64,000 nt of DNA from Lacticaseibacillus pabuli (GCF_028736235.1 NZ_CP117884.1:2232001-2296000); one strand, 5' to 3'. Counted from the first letter of the stretch, positions 26,538-35,635 are shown. The notes: generated from the sequence alone by a model not told the origin. Numbers and translations: made by a program.

Positions 26538-27333
26538 GCCACGTTCTCAACACCGATAAATTCATCTAGTTTGCAAAAGCCTCTCTAGCGGTGTTCTTTT
26601 TATTGTGTATTTGTTATCAAATCAGTACTATTTATGTCACAAGCCAGATTGGCCTAATGCTGAGATGCCTAGTAATGCCCGTTTATAAGGGATAATGTTT
26701 CTCAGATCTAATTCATTTCTTCCCATTCAATCTAAATATCGTTATTTCAGCTTGCTGAATTGTAATCAAGACATCACAGGCAATGGTCATCTTATTACGG
26801 TACAAATACTTTCTAATAGTGTTTATAAATCATTGCTAGTAATATAACGAACGAATAACACGGCGATTTTGTCATTAAATCCGTTTGTAAAATCTTGAGA
26901 ACGTTGATTTTAAGCCAATTCAGGCAGTTACTTTAACGCGTCTATCTATTATTATCGGCATCATAACCTGGCAGTACAGTCGTCACCGTTACCTAGATCA
27001 AATCAATAGTCATTGTTTCTAGCTCGGATTAGCGTTTTTATTGATATCCCCACTGCATTAACTCTCTGCAACCACAGCAACCACACGTGTCATCTTCAAA
27101 TATGCAGACCAATTGTATCTTTTTTAACGTCTCAGCCATGGTGGACGCGCACTCCCGCCATTAGACGTTTTCATTACACGCAGGTTACTTTTCGGAAACA
27201 TCGTTATTTATGGCCCGCATCAAATAGTATTTGCTCCCGCAAGCCACTATAATTAATTTGTAACGTGTTATGTACGAAATAATTCGTCAGTGTCCTGTAG
27301 ATAAGTATTCGCCATTTGAGGAGGTAGCTATAT
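26538..27333. other. AT-rich non-coding stretch right of the IS
   Basis: About 800 bases with no frame that has a ribosome binding site or recognisable product. It ends in the promoter and GAGGAGG ribosome binding site (27319-27325) of the next gene. Together with 24613-25243 it is the only gene desert of the window. Confidence 0.4.
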
Positions 27334-28677
27334 ATGTTGGATAAGAAAGCATTCACCATTGCCGCAACGCTCAGCGCCGGTATCGCGCTTGGCTCAGCAC
27401 CTTTGATCACCAACCACGGTTCCAGTACACACGCGACGACAACTACCGTCAGTGGTGTCAGCGTCACCACCAGTAGCTCAACGGTTTATGCTAGCGGAAA
27501 CATCACCGTTTACGCCAATAAAGGCAGTTACGGGATGCGCGCCGTGCGGACGATTTTAAAAGGCACGAAAATCGCAATCAAAGGTTACGCCACGGTTGGT
27601 GGAACCAAGTACAACTACATTGGTAACGCAGACGGTACAGATGAGTTCATTCTCACAAGCGGCCTGAGTACCAGTGCGGTTGCCCGCGATACCCAGGCGA
27701 CAGCGGTCATCAAGATTATCAATAAGAACGGAGCTGCGCTCGTTAACTCTGCTGGCGTTGGCAACTCGAACGCCCAGATGACTTACGACTCGCAGTGGAA
27801 GATTTTCGGCACCAAGACAATTGGTGGCCAAAAGTATTACTGTGTCGGCGGTGATCAATACGTCCTCGCTGCCAACACCGCAATTGTCACCGGCACCGAA
27901 AACGGCAGCAACTCCCCAACTAACCAATTAAACGGCTGGGCAGGCGCTGCGCCAACGAAGACGCCGGCCACCAGCACGACAACCACACAGTCAGCCGGCC
28001 CTAAAATCACCGCGGCAAACGGCCAGATTCGGATTAATAGTGATGCGAAGGCAACGGTTTACGACCAGACCGGTAAGGCAACTAACAAGTTTTTGAGCGC
28101 CAAGTCGGTGTGGAAGTATTTTGGCACCACAACAATTAATGGCGTCAGTTACTACAGTGTCGGCGGCAATCAGTTTGTGCGGACAGAAGCGGCATACGTC
28201 AACGGCACCCCAATTCCAATTAAGGGGTTGGTCACCGTGAAGACACGCACCTTCTTGCTGGCAGGTGACGGCCAGACGCCGGTATTGAACGCCAACCACA
28301 CCATCAAGGCGATTAATACCGGTAGCAGTTGGAAGGTCTTTGCGCAGCTGAACCTCGGCGACGTCACGCTCTATGACTTGGGTGGCGGCCAATACGTCGA
28401 TGCTGGCTACGTTAACTACACGGCTCCGGACGATGCCAACAACACCGCCTCGGCCATCAAGATGAGTGGGACGGCGACGATCAGCTACGTTCCTGGCTAC
28501 GGCGTTCAGGTATGGCATGCGAACGGTAGCCTAATCATGAATGCGAACGGCACAGCCAAGAAGTTAATGCACGGCAGCAAGTGGAAGATTTACAACGTCC
28601 TGACAATCAACGGCCACGTCTACTACGGACTTGGCGGCGATCAGTGGATTGATTCAAGCTATGTGACTGTAAAGTAA
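27334..28677 (+). CDS. Secreted protein made of five SLAP-like modules
   Basis: 447 residues. After a signal peptide (to about residue 35) the whole protein is built of about 65-residue modules: residues about 50-110, 128-190, 228-290, 298-362 and 378-447. Each has a W/Y-K-hydrophobic-F/Y turn and a YYxxGGxQ(F/Y/W) ending, e.g. WKIFGTKTIGG...YYCVGGDQYV, WKYFGTTTINGVSYYSVGGN, WKIYNVLTINGHVYYGLGGD. A Thr/Ser/Ala-rich linker separates modules 2 and 3. No other domain, so it may be a pure wall-coating protein. GAGGAGG box before ATG. Confidence 0.72.
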   Translation: MLDKKAFTIAATLSAGIALGSAPLITNHGSSTHATTTTVSGVSVTTSSSTVYASGNITVYANKGSYGMRAVRTILKGTKIAIKGYATVGGTKYNYIGNADGTDEFILTSGLSTSAVARDTQATAVIKIINKNGAALVNSAGVGNSNAQMTYDSQWKIFGTKTIGGQKYYCVGGDQYVLAANTAIVTGTENGSNSPTNQLNGWAGAAPTKTPATSTTTTQSAGPKITAANGQIRINSDAKATVYDQTGKATNKFLSAKSVWKYFGTTTINGVSYYSVGGNQFVRTEAAYVNGTPIPIKGLVTVKTRTFLLAGDGQTPVLNANHTIKAINTGSSWKVFAQLNLGDVTLYDLGGGQYVDAGYVNYTAPDDANNTASAIKMSGTATISYVPGYGVQVWHANGSLIMNANGTAKKLMHGSKWKIYNVLTINGHVYYGLGGDQWIDSSYVTVK

Positions 28678-28704
28678 AGCAGAAATACATTCATTTCCTA
28701 GATA

Positions 28705-28737
28705 GCATCCCCGTGCGAATTGCACAGGGATGTTTTT
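28705..28737 (+). terminator. Terminator after the five-module protein
   Basis: Stem GCATCCCCGTGC/GCACAGGGATGT followed by TTTTG. Confidence 0.8.
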
Positions 28738-28795
28738 GCATGCTCAACCCGTAAAAGGTGAAACCGGGTTGGTTAGGCTTGCCCACCCAGCACGT

Positions 28796-28831
28796 AAAAA
28801 AGCACCCGCCCAACGAGTTGGACGAGTGCTT
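28796..28831 (-). terminator. Terminator of the EIIC operon
   Basis: Stem AAGCACCCGCCCAAC/GTTGGACGAGTGCTT; read leftward it is followed by TTTTT. Confidence 0.8.
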
Positions 28832-28890
28832 AATTGTAGAGATGCTATTCATTCAATGCTCACCTTTGCGCTGTAGAGGACGCTGAAGGT

Positions 28891-29820
28891 TTAGCGATTG
28901 ATCGACCGCGCCATCCGGGAAATGGTGTGGCGATCGCCGCGAATGGCGCGGCTTAGTGGATAGATATTTTCAAATGGTGTCTGGAAGCCCCAGGCAGCAT
29001 CCCCGACGTGCTGGATGTCGACGCCGGCGACCTTGTTGCGGATTGCGACGTTTTCAATGAAGCTAGCACCGGAACCCTCTTGTGAGGTACCGATAGTGCT
29101 CATGACCAGTGCGCCGTGCGCGTGAGCATAGTCAACGATCTTCTTGAGTTCATCGTCTGTGAAACCAGGAACCGTGCCAACTGCAGGAACCAGCACAACG
29201 TCTGCTCCTGCTTCGACAAAGGCCTGGACAGCGTCTTCGCTCACGACTGGTTCATTCACGCCGGCACCATGCATCTTGCCCGCGATAATCAACCCAGAAA
29301 ACAGCTGCTTAGCCAGCGTTACGTTCTTGGCAATTTGTGCGTTCGTCACCCCAGTGCCAGGGTTACCGGTGAGGACCACGAAGTTCATACCAAGCTCTTC
29401 AGCCTTAGTCAGCGTTTTGGCGCTCGCTGTTCGCCCTTCTGGAATATCCAGACGGTCCTCCGCCATATCGGCATCTGGATCAACGGGTTCGAGGTTCACC
29501 CCAATTGGCCGACCGACTAGCTTCTGGAGTCGACGGATAGGTTGACCGTCCTCATGAGCCTTGGCTGTGCCCAAGTCATTTTCACCGGGGTACAGACCAA
29601 GGATGACTGGATGCAACACATCGAGCAAGTTGAGCAAAATCATGTCGGCACCAAATGCCGCAGCAACCTCACTCGTGGTAATGCCGTCATCGGGTTGACG
29701 CAGCACAACATTCTCACTCAGGACAACACGTCCCTCACTGGCCTTGATACTCTGCTTCAACTCGCTACCGGTCATCGCCAGCACATCACTAGTGTTAGCG
29801 CTAATCAATCGTTTGACCAT
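28891..29820 (-). CDS. TIM-barrel-like protein of PTS operons, function unknown
   Basis: 309 residues. A conserved family found in PTS operons of Firmicutes (I believe catalogued as DUF7916; sometimes mislabelled HAD hydrolase). Visible conserved blocks: ASEGRVVLSENV, EVAAAFGADMILLN, VGRPIGVNLEPVD, FVVLTGNPGTGVTN, GLIIAGKMHGAGVNEPV, GADVVLVPAVGTVPGF, MSTIGTSQEGS. The alternation of strands ending in G or D and the Mg-site-like Glu/Asp resemble phosphoenolpyruvate mutase/isocitrate lyase or other TIM barrels. Last gene of the operon, 58 bases after the DUF3284 gene. It probably acts on a phosphorylated sugar or derivative. Confidence 0.7.
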   Translation of the reverse strand: MVKRLISANTSDVLAMTGSELKQSIKASEGRVVLSENVVLRQPDDGITTSEVAAAFGADMILLNLLDVLHPVILGLYPGENDLGTAKAHEDGQPIRRLQKLVGRPIGVNLEPVDPDADMAEDRLDIPEGRTASAKTLTKAEELGMNFVVLTGNPGTGVTNAQIAKNVTLAKQLFSGLIIAGKMHGAGVNEPVVSEDAVQAFVEAGADVVLVPAVGTVPGFTDDELKKIVDYAHAHGALVMSTIGTSQEGSGASFIENVAIRNKVAGVDIQHVGDAAWGFQTPFENIYPLSRAIRGDRHTISRMARSINR

Positions 29821-29878
29821 TGTAAAAAAGTCTCCTAACTCATTTCAATCTGCGGGCAACTCGCGACCCACTGCACGG

Positions 29879-30319
29879 CTAATTTTGCGAAAGGTCTAGC
29901 TTTTTCGAGTAGTCCTTCGCAATCTCAGCCGCCATCTTCTTGAAACGGCGCTTGCGGAACCAGCCGAGCATGATACTCGTCAGCCGGTTATTCGCATTCA
30001 CCGTCGTCGACGCGCCTGACACGTTTTCGGTATAACGCAGCTGCGCCTTGTTATCCTCAAGCTTATCTACGGTGTAGCTAACCGTGTAATCATTGCGTCC
30101 TGTGTGCATGGCGTAAGCATAGACACCAGTTGGCTGGTAGTCAGTGATAGTGAAGTGGCCAACTGAACCATTGGCTAACTTCTTCTTATATGTGAACCGC
30201 GGCAACTGAGGCGCAACTAGTGACTTACCCGTCTGTTCATTAATGTCGTACAACGCTGACTCAATGAGCCGGTGGAAAAAGTATTCTGCTGGTACGTCCA
30301 ATTTCATCTTGATGTCCAT
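29879..30319 (-). CDS. DUF3284 protein of the EIIC operon
   Basis: 146 residues from the ATG at 30319 (AAAGG eight bases upstream; other ATGs at 30325 and 30349 are possible). Begins MDIKMKLDVPAEYFFHRLIESA and contains FTYKKKLANGSVGHFTITDY and a basic C-terminal part (MLGWFRKRRFKKMAAEI). DUF3284 proteins are small cytoplasmic proteins repeatedly found next to lactose/cellobiose EIIC genes; their function is not established. The fold is probably START/SRPBCC-like. Confidence 0.82.
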   Translation of the reverse strand: MDIKMKLDVPAEYFFHRLIESALYDINEQTGKSLVAPQLPRFTYKKKLANGSVGHFTITDYQPTGVYAYAMHTGRNDYTVSYTVDKLEDNKAQLRYTENVSGASTTVNANNRLTSIMLGWFRKRRFKKMAAEIAKDYSKKLDLSQN

Positions 30320-30374
30320 GATCATTACCTTTCTGGGTGTGGCCGGCAATTAAATGTCGACGCAGACCGCAAAA

Positions 30375-30566
30375 TCAGTTGTCTTCCTTCTGCTTTGCTG
30401 TTGCAGCATGCTTGGCACGACGCCAATACATTACACCAGCAATACCGGCAATGGCAATGCCATCCAGCATCATCATGTCTGCCGCGCCGCCGTGCCATAT
30501 CCGACTGAACATGACAAGGAGTAACCCTGCGTTGAGCACAACTAGCAATGTTTTATTTGTCATCAT
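30375..30566 (-). CDS. Small membrane protein of the EIIC operon
   Basis: 63 residues, with GGAGGATGA before ATGATG. Two hydrophobic segments (LLVVLNAGLLLVMFS and MLDGIAIAGIAGVMYW) and a basic-charged tail (RRAKHAATAKQKEDN). Similar tiny two-helix proteins accompany cellobiose-type EIIC genes in lactobacilli; function unknown. Confidence 0.7.
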   Translation of the reverse strand: MMTNKTLLVVLNAGLLLVMFSRIWHGGAADMMMLDGIAIAGIAGVMYWRRAKHAATAKQKEDN

Positions 30567-30588
30567 TCATCCTCCTGGAAAGCAGTCA

Positions 30589-30625
30589 ATGGCAACAGCC
30601 AAACATTGCGTTTGTCCGCTGCCAT
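30589..30625 (-). other. Intercistronic hairpin after the EIIC gene
   Basis: ATGGCA (30589-30594) pairs with TGCCAT (30620-30625) and CAAAC with GTTTG inside, without a T run. It may stabilise the EIIC message or mark a processing site that sets different levels for the downstream genes. Confidence 0.4.
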
Positions 30626-30705
30626 CAGCTGTTATTCGACTGCGCTGCAAAAGCTCGTTAGACAACGGCTTGCACGCGTTATAACACAATTCTATTTCGA
30701 CACGA

Positions 30706-32061
30706 TTAGGCAGTAGGCTTAACCTTGTTAGCTGCCTTAACAAATGGCAGGTAGATCAGGAATCCGACTATCCCGTTGAAGATCTGCAGGATAGGTGCAC
30801 GCCAGTCCATCGTCGCAATTAGAGAGTTCAGGATAGGTGGCATTGACCATACAATCTGCGTCTTGATTGGTGATACCCAGCCCCACTGCATGACGAAGTA
30901 TGCGATAGTAACCATGACGATTGGTGCGAGCAGGAATGGAATGAAGTAGATTGGGTCAAGCACGATTGGCAGCCCGAACATAACTGGTTCGTTAACGTTG
31001 AAGAACCCTGGCGCAATCGCCAGTTTCGCGACGGCTCGTTGATCATCACGCTTGGAGAAAATCAGAATGGCAATCAGCAGCAGCAAAGTACCACCGGCAC
31101 CACCAATCCAGGCGTAGAGGTCAAACGCGTTACGGGTCCAGATGTATGGCAAAGGCTTGCCAGCAGTGTAGGCACTCATGTTAGCCAGCTGAGCGGTCAA
31201 CCAAATCCCATCAAGTACTGGGCCAAGGACGTTGGTCCCATGCAGACCCAGGAACCAGAAGAGCTGAACCAGAACGGTCATCAGCAGAACGGCACCGTAA
31301 CCTTGTGACAGGTGAAGCAGTGGGTCCTGGATAACCTTTGAAATGTACTCAATAACAGTAGTAGCGCCAAACTTGGTGAATGCCCAGGTAATGATACCTG
31401 ACACATACAGAGAAGCAGCGGCTGGGATAATCCCAGTGAAGGCAGCAGCAATTGCAGGTGGTACAGAATCAGGCATCTTGATAGTGATGTTCTTCTTCAT
31501 GAACCAGATGTAAATGGATGCGGCCAGTCCACCCATGATCATGACGGTGAAGAAACCGGCAGAACCAAAGTAGCTGTTAAAGTTGAAGAACCCCCAGCCG
31601 GTGATACTCTTACCAGCAACGGCAGCACCTGCAGCAGTGATGGTCTTAGCATCAGCTGCGGACAGTGCCTTGGTCAAGGTCAAGGTGTAGCTCTGTGGCA
31701 AGGTCATAAGGAATGTCCCTAAGGTAACAATCCCACCAGTAATTGGTTCAACCTTGTACTGAACAGCCAGCTTGTAGCCAAAGGTGAATGAGAAAATCAG
31801 ACCCAAGACGGCGAGTGACCCCGTCCAAACCTGAGCGTTAATCCCAATCAGTGGCTGCATGGCGTTAACAAAGCCCATCCACCCAAAGCGGGTTGGGATG
31901 TCACGAACCAAGGCGTTCAGAATTGTTGCAATCGCCCCGGCCATGGTAGCAGGCATGATACTAATGAAGGCATCACGCAGAGCGACTAGCCAGCGGATGG
32001 ATCCAAGCTTGGATGCGATTGGCACAAGATGCTTGTTGAGCCATTCAATAATTGCATTCAT
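30706..32061 (-). CDS. PTS lactose/cellobiose-family EIIC permease
   Basis: 451 residues from the ATG at 32061 (GAGAGGAAAG upstream), the usual length for CelB-type EIIC; the frame extends 26 codons further without a better start. Ten or so membrane segments; conserved blocks MNAIIEWLNKHLVPIASKLG, LVALRDAFISIMPATMAGAI, FWFLGLHGTNVLGPVLDG and FNVNEPVMFGLPIVLDP (substrate and phosphate-transfer loop). No EIIA or EIIB gene is in the operon, so it must borrow them. The 6-phospho-beta-glucosidase at 45353 could supply the matching hydrolase; that link is inferred. Confidence 0.9.
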   Translation of the reverse strand: MNAIIEWLNKHLVPIASKLGSIRWLVALRDAFISIMPATMAGAIATILNALVRDIPTRFGWMGFVNAMQPLIGINAQVWTGSLAVLGLIFSFTFGYKLAVQYKVEPITGGIVTLGTFLMTLPQSYTLTLTKALSAADAKTITAAGAAVAGKSITGWGFFNFNSYFGSAGFFTVMIMGGLAASIYIWFMKKNITIKMPDSVPPAIAAAFTGIIPAAASLYVSGIITWAFTKFGATTVIEYISKVIQDPLLHLSQGYGAVLLMTVLVQLFWFLGLHGTNVLGPVLDGIWLTAQLANMSAYTAGKPLPYIWTRNAFDLYAWIGGAGGTLLLLIAILIFSKRDDQRAVAKLAIAPGFFNVNEPVMFGLPIVLDPIYFIPFLLAPIVMVTIAYFVMQWGWVSPIKTQIVWSMPPILNSLIATMDWRAPILQIFNGIVGFLIYLPFVKAANKVKPTA

Positions 32062-32391
32062 ATGTGATTCACTTTCCTCTCGAATAATATGACGATGAAA
32101 CGACGATGCGTTTCCGTTTAATACAATTGCATCAGACACGCTTTAACCAGGTGATTGCGTGGCGATATCGACACACAATCGGCCTGGCCTTCTGATAATT
32201 GCTTGTAAAAAGAAACTAAAATTAAATGAATGAGGAATAAAACGCGCGTTGTTCATTTCCTATAGTTCGATATTAAGCGCTTCCAGCAAATTGGACAAGA
32301 CCAATTTAACAATTTCTTGTTTTTTTGCTTTCTTTTTGAAATTAAAAACGCTACCATTGCGGTATCAACCGCTCAACGGAGGGCCTTCAGC
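32062..32391. promoter_or_regulatory. Divergent control region, EIIC operon and ROK repressor
   Basis: 330 bases between divergent genes. The palindrome AAGCGCTT at 32275-32282 and A/T-rich promoter-like segments are present, but I cannot assign boxes with confidence. The ROK protein likely binds here. Confidence 0.4.
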
Positions 32392-33582
32392 ATGGCAACG
32401 ACAAAAAAGCAACACGAACAATTATTGGCAATTTTGAAACAGGTGTATACTCACGGCCCAGTTTCCCGCGTCGATATCGCACACAATACGGGAATCACCC
32501 AGGCCATTACCGGGAAGCTCGTGGCACAGCTCATTGACGAGCATGCCCTGCAAGAAGTTGGTGAAACCGCCCCGACACGACCAGGATCTGGGCGGAGACG
32601 GACCCTACTTGCGTTAAGGGGTGAACAATCCTACTACATCGGGAGCGAACTCTCCGAATGGGCATTCACCTTTTCATTAATTGACAACGCGGGTAAGGTC
32701 GTTCGGCAAGAACACCGCGACATTGATGTCAGTCGGCGTGCCATCTTCATCAACGCGTCAAACTACCGAACTCTGCTCGATGACTTTATCACTGAGTGTG
32801 CACCCTACCACCCAGTCGCGATTGGAATCGCCTTGCCTGGACACTTTAACGCATCTAGCCACAACATCTGGAGCTCGCATCCCCTCTGGCGTGAATTTGA
32901 CTTGAAGACGGCCACAGCCAACCTCCCATTACCTGTCTTTATGGAAAACAACGTCCACTGTATGGCGATTGCTGCCCATCTGGTTGGCAAGCCGCACCCT
33001 GGGGACAACTTCACTTTCTTTCACGTTGGACGCGGTATTTTCAGCAGCTACATGCACAACGGTGCCATCCACGGCGCTGATAACTATATTGTTGGCGAGA
33101 TCGGCCACACCATCGTGAATCCAGCCGGTCAATTGTGTGAATGTGGTCGACGTGGTTGCCTGCAAACCTACTCCAGCGAGGGGATTATTATCCGCCACGC
33201 GCAAACGCTATTCCGGAGCACCACACAGACCTATCTACGGCAAATTGACACGGACGCCAGCCAAATTACCATTCAAGATGTCCTCCGTGCCTATAGCCTC
33301 GGTGATGACGGGGTCACAAACATCTTGGACAATGCGATGAAGTACATCGCTCAAACCGTCAACAACCTATCCATCATGTTAGATTCGCAACACCTCGTGC
33401 TGCACGGTCGTATCTTTCAACCGGAGTCGTTAGCAAAACTACTCACCGGCTACATTCGTCAAAACGCCTTTCTCATTAATGGGACGACCATGCAGCCGGT
33501 CACGATTGCCCCTTATGGACTCAACGACGGGGCTGATGCTGCCGCGGTCATGGCATTGGAACGCCGGGCGTTTGTGGAATAG
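32392..33582 (+). CDS. ROK-family transcriptional repressor
   Basis: 396 residues from the ATG at 32392 (GGAGGG upstream). N-terminal winged helix (about 1-70; VSRVDIAHNTGITQAITGKLVAQL), then a ROK sugar-sensing domain with the zinc motif CECGRRGCLQTYSS near residue 265 and ENNVHCMAIAAHLVG. XylR/NagC-type repressors of this build control the adjacent sugar operon. The divergent EIIC operon is the likely target and its incoming sugar or sugar phosphate the likely inducer. Confidence 0.87.
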   Translation: MATTKKQHEQLLAILKQVYTHGPVSRVDIAHNTGITQAITGKLVAQLIDEHALQEVGETAPTRPGSGRRRTLLALRGEQSYYIGSELSEWAFTFSLIDNAGKVVRQEHRDIDVSRRAIFINASNYRTLLDDFITECAPYHPVAIGIALPGHFNASSHNIWSSHPLWREFDLKTATANLPLPVFMENNVHCMAIAAHLVGKPHPGDNFTFFHVGRGIFSSYMHNGAIHGADNYIVGEIGHTIVNPAGQLCECGRRGCLQTYSSEGIIIRHAQTLFRSTTQTYLRQIDTDASQITIQDVLRAYSLGDDGVTNILDNAMKYIAQTVNNLSIMLDSQHLVLHGRIFQPESLAKLLTGYIRQNAFLINGTTMQPVTIAPYGLNDGADAAAVMALERRAFVE

Positions 33583-33669
33583 CGGCTGTCTTGTTGGGAC
33601 ATTAACCCGCTGCTACAGAAAACCTCTTGCGGTCATCTTTGACGTAAGTCGCCTGATTTAGAAATGTAA

Positions 33670-33823
33670 TTTCAAAATATAGGGAATTTGCGATTTGGGA
33701 TGGTTTGGTTTTCGATGTATTTCGAAAATATGGTCTATTTTCAATTTAGGATGGTGTAACTGCCTATGTATTTTAAAATTATGGTGTTTTGGTAATTTAC
33801 AGTTAGTGGAAAGATGCTGTAAA
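33670..33823 (+). repeat. Three imperfect tandem repeats of about 51 bp
   Basis: Copies at 33670-33719, 33720-33770 and 33771-33823 align on TTTCAAAATAT, an ATTT-(A/G)GGATGGT block and a terminal ATGTA or TGTAA. The third copy is the most diverged. They lie between the ROK stop and the Fic promoter in AT-rich sequence and contain no gene. Confidence 0.55.
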
Positions 33824-33854
33824 TTCAATAATCGGCGAATTTTCGATTTACATT

Positions 33855-33883
33855 TTGAAATTCTGACATTTACCAGCTATAAT
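33855..33883 (+). promoter_or_regulatory. Promoter of the Fic gene
   Basis: TTGAAA (33855-33860), 17 bases, TATAAT (33878-33883), 30 bases before the start codon. Confidence 0.75.
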
Positions 33884-33913
33884 CAAGTCAAATCTTGAAG
33901 GGGTGTGTTGACA

Positions 33914-35212
33914 ATGACGTACTTACCATTATCCAAATTCAAATACAATCGGAACGGTATTGGTAGTAAAGGTCCTGAAGAAATCGAAGCCGAATATCAT
34001 CAAAGGATGAACAATCCGGCTGCCATTGTCACTGCGTTGCACCCAAAACTGGAAAACGTACGGTTGCTTTCATCATTTGGCACACCAACGAACGCCAGTA
34101 GTGACGCGTTTAAATATCCGATTTTCTATATCGAGACACGGAAAACAAACTTTCTAATCAATCAAATCGCTATCCAGTCTAAACAGCTGTCAAAATACTT
34201 ATCAGGTCAGCTTCTTCCCAGAGTCGCAGTTCAGAGCTTTATCAACACCCTACTCAAAAATGAAATTATCTTCACTAACGAAATTGAAGGCGTCAAAACC
34301 AACCCTGAGGAGATTGGCACCATCATCATGACAATGCACAATCAACCAAGCAAACATGACCGTCGCCTTGAATCGACCATTCGCATGTACAGAGATTCGC
34401 TCGGCAATAAGCTGCCTCAAATTCACGAGTTAGCGGACTTTCGTGATATTTACAATACGTTATTGGCTGGCGAAATTAAGCCAAGCGATTTTCCAGATGG
34501 TGAACACTTCCGGAACAAGTCAGTCATGATTGGTAATGATACCAAGGTTGTGCATATTCCACCGCAAAACGAGGACGGCATCAATCGTGCGCTCACTGAA
34601 TTGATTGCATACATGAATGATGACACCCTAATTCCTATTGAAAAGGCCTTAGTGTCCCACTTCATGTTTGAAAATACGCATCCCTTTATCGACGGAAACG
34701 GGCGCACTGGGAGATATTTATTATCCGCATACCTTTCAAACAAGCTTGATCAACTCACTGGACTTTCCGTATCAACGACAATCCACAATCACCTCCAGGG
34801 TTATTACAAATTGTTTTCTGAGGCTGACGAGCTTGAAAATCGGGCGGAGTTAACCTTTTTCATCGAAGGCATGTTACAGATTATTTCTGATGGTCAAATG
34901 GATATTCTGAATGAGCTCAATAGTCAGCGTACACAACTCCATGCAACTTTTGATCACTTTAAGAAAACACATGCCGATCTGACGGAACTTCAGAAGGAAA
35001 TTGTATATCTCTACATCCAATCAGCGTTGTTTACGCAAAGTAATACGTATGCACTACAGGATCGAGAAGTGGAAAGCATTCTGCACACACCCGATCAATC
35101 TGTCGTCCAAATCAAACGTGATATCCAAACACTCACGGATTTACAAATCATTCATCTGATTAAGCGTCGGCCACTACAACACGTCATTAACCCAGATTTG
35201 CTCAATCTGTAA
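33914..35212 (+). CDS. Fic-family protein with N-terminal inhibitory helix
   Basis: 432 residues from the ATG at 33914 (AAGGGG upstream; GTG at 33905 is less well placed). Fic enzymes transfer AMP or another phosphate-containing group from a nucleotide to Ser/Thr/Tyr or His of target proteins. The catalytic motif HPFIDGNGRTGR is at about residue 255. Upstream, FTNEIEGVKT near residue 120 fits the (S/T)xxxE(G/N) inhibitory motif, so this is a class II (self-contained inhibition) enzyme. The C-terminal 130 residues look like a winged helix (SVVQIKRDIQTLTDLQIIHLIKRRP). Its target is unknown. Confidence 0.9.
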   Translation: MTYLPLSKFKYNRNGIGSKGPEEIEAEYHQRMNNPAAIVTALHPKLENVRLLSSFGTPTNASSDAFKYPIFYIETRKTNFLINQIAIQSKQLSKYLSGQLLPRVAVQSFINTLLKNEIIFTNEIEGVKTNPEEIGTIIMTMHNQPSKHDRRLESTIRMYRDSLGNKLPQIHELADFRDIYNTLLAGEIKPSDFPDGEHFRNKSVMIGNDTKVVHIPPQNEDGINRALTELIAYMNDDTLIPIEKALVSHFMFENTHPFIDGNGRTGRYLLSAYLSNKLDQLTGLSVSTTIHNHLQGYYKLFSEADELENRAELTFFIEGMLQIISDGQMDILNELNSQRTQLHATFDHFKKTHADLTELQKEIVYLYIQSALFTQSNTYALQDREVESILHTPDQSVVQIKRDIQTLTDLQIIHLIKRRPLQHVINPDLLNL

Positions 35213-35280
35213 ACAACCAACACTTGCCCGCATTTTTGAACCCGCCTACACTTGAGGTAATCAAGAAAGGACGCGATTCT

Positions 35281-35583
35281 ATGGCAAATCCAGTGGCATA
35301 TCCTGCTATTATCAACGACGCACCGGGACGCCCAGACGCATTTACCGTCAGTTTTCCGGACGTACCAACCGCGGCCGCTGAGGGTGTTGGCCTTGGCCAA
35401 GTTATCCTGAACGGCAGTCAGGTCTTAGGCTTAGCGCTCGCGGATATGGATCCAGACAGCCTGCCCGTACCTAGCGAACAAACCGTTATCGAAGAAGCTA
35501 ATCCGGACGCCATCGTCAGTTACATCGCCGTCGATTTGGACGCGGCCCGCGAAGTCGAGCACGTGACTGGCGCGGAAGCATAA
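35281..35583 (+). CDS. HicB-like protein without HicA partner
   Basis: 100 residues; the ATG at 35281 has AAAGGA upstream. The first 60 residues (YPAIINDAPG, AFTVSFPDVPTAAAEGVGL, GQVILNGSQVLGLALADM) follow the HicB antitoxin pattern: an RNase-H-like half fold with FPDxPxxxxxG. The C-terminal part is acidic and has no Arc or HTH DNA-binding motif. No hicA-sized gene is adjacent. Distance to the Fic stop is 68 bases, with no terminator between, so co-transcription is likely. An orphan antitoxin-like protein, function uncertain. Confidence 0.72.
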   Translation: MANPVAYPAIINDAPGRPDAFTVSFPDVPTAAAEGVGLGQVILNGSQVLGLALADMDPDSLPVPSEQTVIEEANPDAIVSYIAVDLDAAREVEHVTGAEA

Positions 35584-35600
35584 TAACAAAGCTCAGCAGA

Positions 35601-35635
35601 TGGCACCCTGGCAAACTGCGTCAGGGTGCCATTTT
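35601..35635 (+). terminator. Terminator after the HicB-like gene
   Basis: Ten-base-pair stem TGGCACCCTG/CAGGGTGCCA followed by TTTTAG. Confidence 0.85.

Noticed and set aside
33695..33898. 67-codon frame rich in Cys and Trp before the Fic gene
   Set aside because: It lies in the tandem repeats and includes the Fic promoter; no ribosome binding site.
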